Below are positions 35,701 to 45,876 of a stretch of 64,000 bases of DNA, piece by piece. The notes under the pieces were generated by a model. It was not told where the DNA came from and searched no databases. It saw nothing but the letters and a program-made list of their open reading frames with translations. How positions within the stretch are numbered: the stretch's first letter is position 1; each line of letters starts with the position of its first letter. The translations under genes and the position numbers were made by a program. The stretch is from Narthecium ossifragum. Taxonomy: Eukaryota > Streptophyta > Magnoliopsida > Dioscoreales > Nartheciaceae. The stretch is taken from the NCBI GenBank assembly GCA_963920575.1, contig OY986967.1, positions 6,343,166 to 6,407,165 on the forward strand, read 5' to 3'.

Positions 35701-38700
35701 GGTTGCTTGGGGAACAAGGTAACCAAATCCTTAGCTAAGTAGGCCGAGAGATACTAGGCTTGGCAAAAGTGCTTGGTATTCGACAGAGGACGTACACTAT
35801 TTCTACTACTACTATGAATAGGTAGCCCAACTACGTTAAGGAGGTAGCTAGTACGAGGTAGAGGAGGAATTAGACCTTGAGCTATGCTTAGCTCGTAGAG
35901 AAGATGATGAAGATCCTCAAAGAGTTGGTGGTAGGTAGTGTCCTGGCCTTGGCTTGCCTGGTGTGCTCCCTTGTACATGGACCAAAGTAGCTTCCAGAGT
36001 TGGTGGCGGAGGATACCGCCTTGGCGGTTACTCAAGGAGAGGGGCGGCAGTGATAATTCCTAAACTACTACTCTAGATAATTCCTAGATCAATCCTCAAA
36101 AGATACAAATGTGAGCAGGTCAAGATCTCTCAATCCTAGTATTAGTCCTTTTCCAAAGACCCTTTGCTTGGCGAGCAAAGTAAATAAGGTTTCCTACTCG
36201 AAACACCTCTACTTAGGAATTAGGAAACTTTTCTATTCCAGGTAGGAGGGAAGTCAACCAATCCTAGCCAAGTTCGGACCCATACCCACCCCAAGGTCAG
36301 GTCTAGCCCGCCCCTTGGGCATAGGCCCGCCCTTCTTTGGACGGGATCCTCTTTGGGTTCGACAGGGGTCGGGTTAGAATCATTGTGACCAGTATCATAT
36401 ATATCTACAATAAGCTCAGCGGGGTTGTATCCTACGTTGCCCTGATTAAAATCGGGCTCGGGTCGGGTTTGGACTGGGCTTTCATTCATATGTTTAACCG
36501 ACCCTGTCCACTATATAGAATCTAAAGAATAAAACCAGCCTTTTTCTCAATGTGGGTTAGGTTGGGTGGGCCGGCCCTCGACCATTACAAGGTGAATCTC
36601 AATCCCAGCCCGAGTTAAACCCCGCTCCCAAAATTTTGACCAAGTCCGGTCCATGGAGATTGTTCTTTCCCAAGCCCAAAAAATATCGGGCTGGATGGGC
36701 CGGGTTTTTGGGGCTATTAAGCCGATGATCAAGTCTAATCCTACGGCTAACAACAAGAAAGGGAAAGCACAAAGTGTCCCAATTCGGTGACGGAATTTCT
36801 TGTCCAACAAAACTTTAAAAGAATATTTCAAATAAAGTTGGGTGAATATATAATAGTAGACTTCTCTAGTGACATATATAAGAAAATCAATACTAGCATG
36901 CATGAAATTGATGAACTTTTAAAATTTGAGTAACAATATGCTTACTTTAGTTGTTAATCCATATCATCAATTGTAAAAACTTATTTCTACTGTAAATATG
37001 AATATTTGGCTAGCAAGACAAATAAGATGTAATGAAATTAAAACATTAAGACGAGTAAAAATCTGTGAAATATACTTACATTTCGGAAGATTTTCTCTTG
37101 TAATACATAGGGCATTTCTGCACTTGAATTGTTTGCCATTGAAACTGGTATTTCTCGTACTGTAATTGATTTTCTAGTTCTTCGGATTGGAACTGTTTCT
37201 TTAGGACAGCTCTCATGTGTAATTTTACTCTGTGAATTTATACTTGAAGCCGGAGTTGTATGGTTGTTTCTTGCATCATAATTGGGTCTTATCTGCATCA
37301 TTGGAAATTATACCCATTATAAAGTTTGCACATATATCAGCATCTTAGTGTTGAAATATTGTACCTTATTGGAATGTATCAAACCGAAGACGAACAAAGT
37401 CTACTAACTTATAGTGGGTATTTTGTAGTGCATTTGTGCCTAAATGTCTGGATAATAAGCTTAACTAATTGAAAGAAAAAAGAAACAAGTGTGCCTGATT
37501 AATAGTAACTTGTAAATGAATATAAGTTTGAATTAATATTTGAGTTTGCTCGCCATCTACTAGTATCTAATATTCAATCCACATGGTTTGCTCTTCGCCC
37601 AAAAAATTTCAAACTTTATGTTTACACAGTAGCCATAAATATTCATGAGGTTTATTAAGGTTCTAGTCTAATTTCCTATATTAAAAAGATAATAAAAATT
37701 ATGTGCTTGTATAAAAGGTATTATGTAGAGAATCGAATTATGTGCTTGTATAAAAGGTATTATGTAGAGAATCGATCAAATTGAAATGGAAAAACAAATT
37801 TAACTTGCTAAAATGAAGAGCAAATTTATGATCTAGATGTTAGAGGAAATAAATTAAACATCAATCCTTGTTGATTTAAGTACTACCAAGTGATGAGTCA
37901 CAAAATATGCATAATTCACCCTCTTAACTTTGTTAACTCTTGAGCAATAGATTTCTAATAATCTTCATGAAAGTTCAGGTACAAACACTCCGGAGGCGGC
38001 TTGGATCGAATTTAATTCTAAAAAAAGGGCATCAAGAGCACAAGTTGAAAATTGGATCAATCCCCATTTTATTCGGATTGATCCGTTTTTCATATTTCAG
38101 AAGGCAAAAGCTGCGGGATCAATCCACCCAGATGCTCAAGAAAAACGAATTGATCCCAACGTCGCTGATGTGGCGTAATGAATGGCCCAAATGAATTCCA
38201 AGGGATGAAAGCTAAGGGGCTATATAAGGGCAAGGAAGCTCTAACGATGGGGCTCTCTTGGGGGCTCTTGGACTCTCTCTTGGCTGCCGCTTAGGGAGGA
38301 GAAGAGGGTTTTTAACCCAATTAGGGAGGAAGCCAAGCAACCCATCTCGAAGGGAGGCATGAAGGAGGGGCCATCTCCAACCTCCATGAGTCCATCCAAG
38401 ATGAGTAGGTAGCTTCATTTCTCTTGGGATTTCCATGTAGTTGTAGGAATCTTTTGTAGTCTTCATTGGATTTTTTATGTGTAATCTATGGGGGATGATC
38501 TATTGTATGGTTTTGAGCATGATTTCTCTTTGTACTTGGACCTTATTGTTGAATGGATGAATGCCCTTATTGGTATGAGTTAGAAACTTGTGCATGATGG
38601 GTGTTTGATGTTATGCCCCAATGAGTTGGATGTGCTAGAAGCACATCCAATTACATTGGGAGGATAAATAGCCCTAGATTTGAGTTTAGGAATGCTAGAA

Positions 38701-41700
38701 CCATCCCTATCATTCTAATTAGAGGGTCCATTCTATCCCTCTCTTGCATTGGACTCGCGGTGCTAGAACCATCTCGATTCAATGCCCGACTTCATATAAT
38801 ACATTTTTCTTGAGACGAATCGATCTTAATCGAAAGTTTCTTAGTGATGATCAAAGTTAATCACTCGTTCGTCGACTTTGTGATTGCGATTTTTACCGAC
38901 GGAAGTTTCTAAGGCAACTTCTGTTGAGCGATAAGTGAGGTTAACCACCCGCTCGTTGACTTCTAGATTTCGATCATCCCAATTGGATTATACACATTAA
39001 TTCCTTAGGAGGCTACACTAGAACCTACATTGAAATGAAATCTCAAGCCTTCTCTCTATTAGTTTTACTTTCTTTTTACCTAGCGAATTATCTTAATCAT
39101 CGTTAATCCAACACCCGAATTCTTTTAGCTATTGTTGGGAGCCATATATTGAGTACGTTAATCACTTTTACGACGAGTTAGTTAGGATTTGGTGAATTTG
39201 TAGTTTTGATGCCCTAGTCACTTTTACGACGAGTTGCTAAGTCACGTCACCAAGGTATATCTAAGCGATAAAATAAAACATTCAATATTGCCTGAAAAAC
39301 ATAAACTAGGTTGACAATGGCTAATGAAGTTTTTTTATAGGAAAACTATGTGTACATAAAGATGATAGCTTTTTTCACTTCAGAATTCTTCTTGCTTTTA
39401 ATTCCACTTGATTTGAATAAATAAATCATTAAGTTCTTAGGCAGTCAATTACTGTAATTTTCATGGTACTTTATATAACTTCTAAGTATTTTGTGACAGT
39501 ATCTCTCAAACATAATTTGTGTGGATTATCTGCTCGGATCCTGCTCAGAGAGCCAACCAAAGGCTCCGGTAGATGGTTAGTCAAGTCTGTCGTATTTGCT
39601 ATTACTCAAGTTGAGATGTTGATGGTAGTTGCTCTTGCTAATCCTAACCTTGTTTTGATGTTATTAATATGTTTTTGATGATAAATAAGTAAAATGTTGT
39701 TAATACCCCTTGAATCATTTTGATCAAACTCATCTTTTACAAGTTTCTATACTGACGGTCGATGGACCGATGGACCGTGAGATGGCACAGTCGATGGTAC
39801 TTAAGATAAGTCCTAGACAGTCTCAAGTCTTGGTCGATCATCGTTGAACGGTCGATCAAACTGAGAAGGACGGACTCTTCAGACAGTCAATCGTCAGGTG
39901 GAAGGTCGATGGTTCATTTCTTGTCCAAGGATGGATGGTCTATGGACCGNNNNNNNNNNNNNNNNNNNNNNNNNNNNNNNNNNNNNNNNNNNNNNNNNNN
40001 NNNNNNNNNNNNNNNNNNNNNNNNNNNNNNNNNNNNNNNNNNNNNNNNNNNNNNNNNNNNNNNNNNNNNNNNNNNNNNNNNNNNNNNNNNNNNNNNNNNN
40101 NNNNNNNNNNNNNNNNNNNNNNNNNNNNNNNNNNNNNNNNNNNNNNNNNGGATCTGAGTGGATTACCAAATAACATCCTAGACAATACATCTAGAATTGG
40201 GTATTTAACTTGGGAGACCAAGACTGGGCACTTGTTTCTCTAAATCAAACTCGTTTCTAATGCTATATAGAGGCCTCTTCTTCAAATGGCGTGCAAGCAA
40301 TCACATATTTGGGCTTGACAACGGGCAATGATTACATATGTTGGCTTCATGAAGGTTGAACAAAGCAAAATAGCAAAGAAGCCCGGAGCTTAAAAAAATG
40401 AACTCAAGATGTGTATAAAAGTTTGCAATTAGCCAGGGCCCCGGGGCCGGTCAAGGCTATCATGGTATCATGGGTTTCTTGACACACACTTGACTGTGAT
40501 ATCTTTGCTTATACTATATCCAGCACCATTAAATGGTTTACAAGAAATATTTCGTGAAGACTTATTACCATGCCACAAATATTAATGTGAATGATAAAAA
40601 TGAGAATCACAGCACTTATGCATTCCATTTTTATCATTGCTGAAAATGAGAACCAAAAAGTCATGTATTCCATTTTTATCATTGATCAAAATGGGAATCA
40701 CATCACTCATGCTCCCATTTTAACATTGATAAAAATGGGAATTCCATTTTTATCATTGATAAAAATGAGAACCAAAAAGTCATGCATCCCATTTTTATCA
40801 TTGAATAGGGAAAAATCGGCAAAAAAAAGGAAAAGTTAGAAAAATATGAAAAATAATGAGAAAGTGAGAATGATAAATGAGAATAATAATATTAAAAAAT
40901 GACAAAATGGATAAAAATGAAAAAATGTGGGTTATTATTCTCATTTTTATCATTGCGAGAAAGATAAAAATGAATTTTTATCATTCCGAGAAAGATAAAA
41001 ATGAATTTTTATCATTCCGAGAAAGATAAAAATGAATTTTTATCATTCCGAGAAAGATAAAAATGAATTTTTATCATTTCGAGAATAAATTTTTATCATT
41101 TTTATCTTTGATAAAAATGGGAATCATAGTAGTCATGCATCCCATTTTTATCATTGATAAAAAATAGGAACCAAAAGTTCGTGCATTTCATTTTTATCAT
41201 TGATAAAAATGGGAATCACAGCACTCATGCATCCCATTTTTATCATTGATGAAAATGAGAACAAAAAAGTCATGCATCCCATTTTAATCATTGATAAAAA
41301 TGAGAATCTCATTTTTATCATTGATAAAAATGGGATTCTCATTTTTATCAATGATAAAAATGGGAATCAAAAAGTCATGCATCCCATTTTTATCATTGAT
41401 AAAAATGAGAATGCCATTTTTATCATTGATAAAAATCACCCCAACATGTGAGACGGGCATGACTTCTTTAGGGGACCATCTCTGACCACGCTGATGAGTT
41501 TTTTTGGGGGCATCATGCCATTGCTCTTCACGGGATGGCTTCTCCAAGCGCCAACTCCAGCTCCATTCCTTGGGCCTTGCCCCGCCGCCTTTCTCACCCA
41601 CCCTCTTTGACTCTTTCCATCATTAGCTGTGGCAGCAACACTCCTTGACTTCTGATGTAAACCCTCCTTGGGACCCACCTTGGGACATGTGTATCATCCT

Positions 41701-42701
41701 TCGTCACCATCCTTTGCCCCCCCCCCCCTGCAGACGATGGAGTTGGACAGAATGCCACGCTCCACGCCCTTTACCCTTCGTCAATGAAAGAGATGAGTCA
41801 CCAGTAGTAACACCCGGTTCCCGCTCAACCTCCATAGTTGCCTCAGCAGAGAGCTTCTACGTTCCGTTTGGGTTTATTGGCCCAAAAACACTAAGCGCTG
41901 GGTTTAGTAGCTTACGAACACCCCGCCTGGTTATATGGGCAAAGACCATCTCTTATTTTGGCATGTGGCCCCTTAGCCCTAAAAAAATATATGAAAGTGT
42001 TAATCTAATGGATACGATTAAGAGTATCAAACATACATAATCTAATCAATTTCTTTCTCCGATAGCTATGATTAGATATCCTAGTGATCACTTATATCTC
42101 AAAAAAGTTATTTTTGTAATCTAGTTAAGCATTAATATCGTTCCTGACAGAAAGGAATAATGATCCCTTTATGAGAACGGAAACCCCATTCCTTTGCCTT
42201 TCCTACACTCGAAAGCGAACCAAGGGTTGGGAATCAACTATTATCTCACTCTCCCATTCCCGAGTTTTCTAATAAGGGCATATATAAAATATATATCTCT
42301 ACTCATTAGTTGGAAATTATAAAATACTATCATCTGATTATAGCTACTAAGAATGAAATCGCAACTATTCTCAATGAGAAGAGCAATCGACGTTTGGCTA
42401 TTTAGTGCAATAACTATGATATGACGTATTCTCAATGAGAAGTATTCTCAATGAGAAGCAAAACTGGATAATCTTTAAGTAACATGACAAAGTAACTGGA
42501 TATCAAAATACTGTCGAATGTAATTTCTATACTTAGACATAAAAATATGATGTATCTATGTACCACGATTGTCTTGATATGATGCACATCTCGGACTTGA
42601 GGTACTGACTCTTTGATCAACTCATCTTTTGGTGATCTTCGCAGTCTAGCCGCTTCTCCAAATGCAACAACTAGTAAGAAAACTAAAGAGAAAATTTTCA
42701 T
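32795..42701 (-). CDS. Neprosin-domain (DUF239, with N-terminal activation peptide) secreted peptidase-like protein, multi-exon
   Basis: Exons on the minus strand: 42701-42567 (or to 42564); one small exon not found; 37292-37080; 35303-35136; 34904-34848; 34767-34621; 33184-32795 with a TAA stop. The five 3' exons have AG acceptors, GT donors and phase-0 joins. Exon 1 encodes a signal peptide (MKIFSLVFLLVVAFGEA) and the start of the activation peptide. The 213-bp exon has CPKETVPIRRTRKS, the family's CP-x-GT-x-PIRRT block. Later exons carry AGWTVRPDRYGDGRTRLFTY, TGCDDQDCPGYVQ, GNWLLF, MGSGHF and the C-terminal YYGGPAGC. The neprosin family includes a prolyl-specific glutamic endopeptidase; plant paralogues are secreted and mostly uncharacterised. 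The 369 residues found plus about 33 from the missing exon match the usual length near 400. The missing exon falls in a 5.3-kb intron holding an N gap and insertions, so the gene may be intact or broken. Confidence 0.82.
33185..34620 (-). other. Last intron of the neprosin gene
   Basis: 1436 bp, AT-rich. It holds a 21-bp tandem duplication (GAAATATATTATCCTAGAAG, about 33224-33265), a possible small mobile unit at 33629-33784 and a TA/CA microsatellite at 33784-33815. Nothing coding. Confidence 0.6.
35304..37079 (-). other. Neprosin intron with GGGTCGGG-rich insert
   Basis: 1776 bp. The segment 36230-36720 is rich in GGGTCGGGTT/AACCCGACCC and GGGCCGGG motifs like the hAT-like elements at 61560-62203. 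I could not find its terminal repeats. The rest shows nothing recognisable. Confidence 0.45.
37697..37774. repeat. Perfect 39-bp tandem duplication
   Basis: AATTATGTGCTTGTATAAAA... is repeated without mismatch at 37697-37735 and 37736-37774, inside the large neprosin intron. Confidence 0.95.
37891..39249 (+). repeat. Solo LTR, 1359 bp, target duplication CCAAG, in neprosin intron
   Basis: Starts TGATGAGTCACAAAATATGC and ends AAGTCACGTCA. CCAAG occurs at 37886-37890 and 39250-39254. The TATA is GCTATATAAGGG near 38218. GGATCAATCC/GGATTGATCC palindrome halves lie upstream at 38000-38160. A repeated GCTAGAAC/GCACATC motif at 38630-38780 recalls the tandem block in the 13944 LTR, so the two may be distant relatives. 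Confidence 0.9.
39636..39949 (+). repeat. Partial LTR related to the solo LTR at 59329
   Basis: TGCTAATCCTAACCTTGTTTTGATG matches TGTTAGTCCTAATATTGTTCTGATG at 59329, and both carry GTTTTTGATGATAAA and then GGTCGATGG-type repeats. The right side is lost in the N gap. Confidence 0.65.
39950..40149. other. Assembly gap (run of N)
   Basis: Two hundred unknown bases inside the largest neprosin intron, at the GGTCGATGG repeats of an LTR fragment. The missing small neprosin exon could lie here. Confidence 0.99.
40150..40584. other. Unassigned intron segment
   Basis: I see no open frame or repeat relation. The segment includes GGGCCCCGGGGCCGG near 40436. Confidence 0.4.
40585..41437. repeat. Array of near-palindromic 45-50 bp units (TGATAAAAATGGGA ... 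TCCCATTTTTATCA)
   Basis: Outer blocks (about 40585-40803 and 41100-41437) consist of units whose ends are perfect or near-perfect inverted repeats of 14 bp, TGATAAAAATGGGA and TCCCATTTTTATCA. Units abut as TTTTTATCATTGATAAAAA. Two core types alternate, one with CACAGCACTCATGCA and one with CAAAAAGTCATGCA. The centre (about 40935-41085) is a different direct repeat of 32 bp (ATAAAAATGAATTTTTATCATTCCGAGAAAG). Because the units are symmetric, both strands show repetitive open frames; these are not genes. Confidence 0.9.
41438..42566. other. Proximal part of the first neprosin intron
   Basis: No repeat pair or coding similarity was recognised. It contains a C run near 41720 and a short repeat of TATTCTCAATGAGAAG (three copies, 42365-42460). 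Confidence 0.5.
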
Positions 42702-42756
42702 GTTGTAACCCATATCTCTCACAAAAGCACAAACGCCTTCTAAACGGCTGACGCGT

Positions 42757-42770
42757 ACCCTTTAAATAGG
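42757..42770 (-). promoter_or_regulatory. TATA box of the neprosin gene
   Basis: CCTATTTAAAGGG on the minus strand. The expected transcription start, about 30 bp downstream, falls near 42730. That gives a short leader and favours the ATG at 42701 (MKIFS) over the in-frame ATGs at 42722 and 42713. Confidence 0.6.
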
Positions 42771-42868
42771 CTATGTTGAAATTATTTTGGAAGGGGAGAG
42801 TGGGATGCATGCTGAAATTCAATGTAGGTAACTGAATAAGACCAGAAGATTCTTCTAGAGGTGCTGAA

Positions 42869-42973
42869 GATATCTCATGTACATGCATGGTCATAATTAG
42901 ATTCTATTAGTGGATAAGATTATTGGGAAAGATATCTCATGTACATGCATGGTCATTATTAGATTCCATTGGT
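42869..42973. repeat. Duplicated 43-bp block upstream of the neprosin gene
   Basis: GATATCTCATGTACATGCAT followed by GGTCATWATTAGATTC occurs at 42869-42911 and 42931-42973, about 170-270 bp upstream of the start codon. It contains GTACATGCATG, an RY-like CATGCATG core. Confidence 0.85.
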
Positions 42974-42999
42974 GCTGAAGAATACTAGAAAAGATTGCC

Positions 43000-43387
43000 A
43001 ATAAGGTTATTAAAGAATACTCTGAGGTAAAAACATTAAAAAATAAAATAATGAATAGTTAATTGGTGATAACACCAATTTAGTCCCTCTTAATGCTAAA
43101 AACCCCATCAACCATGTTTTTAAAGTGAAAACCCCACTATAGTGTATTAACTGGTTTATTATTTAACAAGATGCATGGGGTTGTGGACAATGAGGGGGTT
43201 AGATTTGGGGTTATGGCCTAATACCCCTTGTTATTGGATTATTAGAGCGACCACCATCGATTATTAGTGAATACTCTTTTAGTTGTATGAATCGGAGGAA
43301 AAAGAGTACAGCAAGACAATTTCAAAGATGCCACGCAGACGGTGGTGGCATGATTTTCCCCACCGGCTGGCTCAAATGAAGTCATAG
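43000..43387. other. Intergenic, nothing recognised
   Basis: AT-rich sequence with no coding or repeat signal apart from a poorly defined AACCCCA-rich patch. Confidence 0.4.
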
Positions 43388-43640
43388 GGGGCCGTTTACG
43401 GGTTAAAGAATTTTAGTCTTAGAAAAGTTAGGATAATGATAGGGGATAGACTAGAATATTTTTTTAATAAAAAAATAAAAATGGGATACAATCAGTGTGG
43501 AGTTAAATGGGGATATGGTAAGTGATATTCGCATTTTTTAGAATGACCTATCTTAACCTACCTTATTCCTATTTTACTAACTTCATTTTGCTTGGGGATA
43601 AGATGGGGATAACCCATATTATCTACAAACCAAAAGTGGC
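43388..43640. mobile_element. Possible MITE, about 250 bp
   Basis: The left end GGGCCGTTTACGGGTT and right end AACCAAAAGTGGCC are roughly inverted, as in plant MITEs starting GGGCCGTTTGG. The interior is AT-rich. I could not define a target duplication. Confidence 0.35.
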
Positions 43641-44206
43641 CTGAGGGTTTCGAACGTGCTAGGCAGGCTAGTGGTGGCATGATTCGAGAGAGTGCAGTTG
43701 ATGTCCTATGCCGGAGAAGGGGTGACGCAGGCGCTTCCTGACGACCTCTCTGAACCGTAGCAGAGAAGCTCGAGTGAGATTGGATGGCGGAGGTGACGCT
43801 GCTGATACAGAAAGTTCAGACTGCTCATATAACCAATGAAATTGAGTTGTTTATCGTGATCATTATCCTAGTATTCTTTTTGGCTTTAAAATTAGGCCAA
43901 ATGACCCTTTGATACCATGTAGTTTCAGGAATTAGCATTCTACTATCCTCATCTTCCAAAATCACATAAAACTACCCTATAGTTTCAAAACCTGGCAATT
44001 TAGTCCAAGCCGTCAAACGTCGTTAGGCTGAGTCACGACAAACCGGTCACTGTGCTTATTTTGACTGGTTTTCTCCAATTTTGACTATTTTGATTGATTT
44101 TAGTTGATGTGGGAAGAGAGAGAGAGATACGGGAGGGATTGAGAGAGCACCCGCAGGGGAGTCGTTCTTCCCGGGGCCGGCACCGTCGCCAGAGGCGGGC
44201 CCAGGA

Positions 44207-44761
44207 TTGATGTCGACCTCCGACAGCTCGGAGAAATGCAGGCACCCGCCGGGGACTGTCTGTCTCGTCAACGCAGACAATCTTGATGTCATGTTTTTTT
44301 GGCGAAATCCTTGACCTTGGTGACGTGGCATGACTCGGTGACGATGGCTGTCGCGCCGAACACGGCGCCCTGCTTATGGACTTCGGCGGCGGTGTAGAAG
44401 GAGTTGGCGGTGGTGGAGACGGCGTCGAGGTAGGATGCGCCGACGAAGGTGAAGATGAACTCAGTGGAGTTGGCGAAGACGAACTCGGTGGAGTTGGGTA
44501 GGAGGAGCATGATGACGTGTCCCTTCTGAACGCCGATCCGGCGGAGCCCGGCGGTGACCTTGTGGGACTGGAGCTCGACCTCCGCGTAGGTGTGGACGGT
44601 GCCGGTGGAGTCATTGATGAGGCAGGGGCGGGGGGCGTGATGTGCCATGTTCTGGAAGCAGTAAGTGTGCAAGGGGAGGTGGTTGGCTACGTCGATGTCC
44701 GAGACCTTCGATCCGAAGATGACGTCCTTCTCGCCGGCGATGGAGCTCTTGTCAACACCTT
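44207..44761 (-). pseudogene. Captured 4-coumarate:CoA ligase exon 1 fragment
   Basis: Minus-strand reading gives the N-terminus of 4CL: an IFGSKVSDID block, LPLHTYCFQNMA, RPCLIND, VYTYAEVEL-like HTYAEVEL, LLPNSTEFVF, FVGASY and then, after a frame change, GCLHFSELSEVD. In plants 4CL activates hydroxycinnamic acids for lignin and flavonoid synthesis. Only about 180 residues of the family's roughly 550 are present. The AMP-binding SSGTTGLPKG motif is absent. A 24-bp tandem duplication repeats NSTEF, and at least one frameshift follows DFAKK. It is non-functional and lies between the inverted arms of the Pack-MULE-like element. Confidence 0.85.
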
Positions 44762-44804
44762 CTAACTATGAAAGAATAATAAAATGAAGGCCAGGGGTTG
44801 GCGC

Positions 44805-45330
44805 ACTTCCACGGCGTAGCTGGGCTCGTCCACGGTAACATCAAGGCCTCCAACGTCCTCCACAGCGAGGGCGATCCTGATGTCGCCGCTCTGTCTAACT
44901 TCTCCCTCCATCAACCCCCCGCCCCCCCCCCCCCCTCCTCTCTCTACCGCCCGATCCTCCTCCGCTGGTTATCGCGCCCCCGAGGTCACGGCCACCCTCC
45001 GCTTCAGCCCCAAGTCAGACGACTACGCCTTTGGGGTCCTTCTTCTCAAGCTTCTCATGGGCAAGTCCCCCATCCAGGCGGCAACAGCTTCCTCGCCGAG
45101 TGGGGAGGACGCAGGGGACCTGCCACGATGGGTGCAGTCCGTGGTGTTGGAGGAGTGGACGACGGAGGTGTTCGACGCAGAGCTTCTTAGGCATCCCGAT
45201 GGCGTCGAGGAGGAGATGGTCGGAATGCTCTAGGTCGCCATGGCCTGCGTAGCAGGGCAAGACACATGGCCGGACGCCGCCTGGGTTGTCAGAATGATGG
45301 AGGAGTCGCCGGGCAAGGAGGTTCCCTCGC
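44805..45330 (+). pseudogene. Captured LRR receptor-like kinase (subfamily III type) kinase-domain fragment
   Basis: The frames read [12 protein letters not shown] (subdomain VIb with HGN in place of HRD, as in subfamily III pseudokinases such as RKL1/RLK902). Then come [46 protein letters not shown] and EEEMVGML, followed by VAMACVA. A frameshift separates the first block from the second, and a TAG at 45231-45233 replaces an expected Gln codon. A CCCCCCC-rich stretch near 44925 replaces the activation segment. It lies head to head with the 4CL fragment, about 40 bp away, inside the same mobile element. The extracellular LRRs, membrane helix and N-lobe are absent. Confidence 0.85.
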
Positions 45331-45505
45331 CGTCCAACGAGCTTGACGAGGAAGCCAGCGACAAGGGGTGGCGTCCGGCCTCGCATCCGGCGGGTGCTCT
45401 CTCTCTCTCTCCCCCCACATCAGCAAAACCGGTCAAAATAGTCAAAATTGATGAAAGCCATTTAAAATTGAGCACATTGACCGGTTTGTCGTGACTCAGC
45501 CTAAC

Positions 45506-45876
45506 ATGAATGAAGTTTGTGTTATGAGACGAAATTGATGGATCATATAACACGGAATGCAGGTGGCTGGCAGAGAAGATGGTTGGACTTGGGAGGGTCC
45601 GACCTCCTTCAAACATAGAGTTTGGAAATAATTCTCTTCTTAATTTATTATTAGAACTGGTCTCCATAAATTGAGTGCCAATGATACAAATTGAAATTAA
45701 GATAAACATAAATCAAGTCCTAATTGTTCCGTTTTAACTCACTGCAACAGTTTTTTGAGGTTTTCTCCTTTATAATTATCTAGTACATATTTCTGCAACA
45801 AATCAAACATACCATATTATACATTATCATCACATTAGCACCAACTTTGAAATTATCATTATTAGGAAAATTCACA
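45506..45876. other. Intergenic between Pack-MULE-like element and LTR element
   Basis: AT-rich and non-coding. GGTTTTCTCCTTTATAATTATC at 45759-45780 resembles the terminal 20 bp of the neighbouring LTRs (GGTTTTCTCCTGTATAATTATC), perhaps a leftover LTR end. Confidence 0.4.

Larger units (their letters stand above)
43889..45505. mobile_element. Pack-MULE-like element with two captured gene fragments
   Basis: The left arm (44022-44160) and right arm (45365-45505) are long imperfect inverted repeats. Both contain GTTAGGCTGAGTCACGAC, AAACCGGTCA-TGTGCT, TTTTGACTATTTTGA and a GA/CT microsatellite. The left arm continues outward to about 43889 in sequence typical of MULE termini (CAATTTAGTCCAAGCCGTCAAACGTCG). 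The right arm stops at 45505, so that end is truncated and no 9-bp target duplication can be read. Between the arms lie exon fragments of two unrelated host genes and no transposase. The assignment to Mutator-like elements is inferred from the arm structure and gene capture. Confidence 0.7.

Noticed and set aside
35754..36035. 93-residue minus-strand frame inside a neprosin intron
   Set aside because: It has no similarity I recognise, no splice context and no conserved motif. It is most likely chance in inserted sequence.
39894..40243. Several open frames across the second N gap
   Set aside because: They consist almost entirely of undefined residues.
40585..41437. CRISPR-like array
   Set aside because: Units are palindromes without unique spacers, and this is a plant nuclear sequence.
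40591..41601. Repetitive MIKMRI-type proteins on both strands
   Set aside because: They are by-products of a palindromic minisatellite-like array. Symmetric units give mirrored frames with no domain or start context.
44207..45330. Functional 4CL gene and functional receptor kinase
   Set aside because: Both are short exon fragments with frameshifts or stops, lacking the AMP-binding motif and the kinase N-lobe, and both lie between inverted arms of one mobile element.
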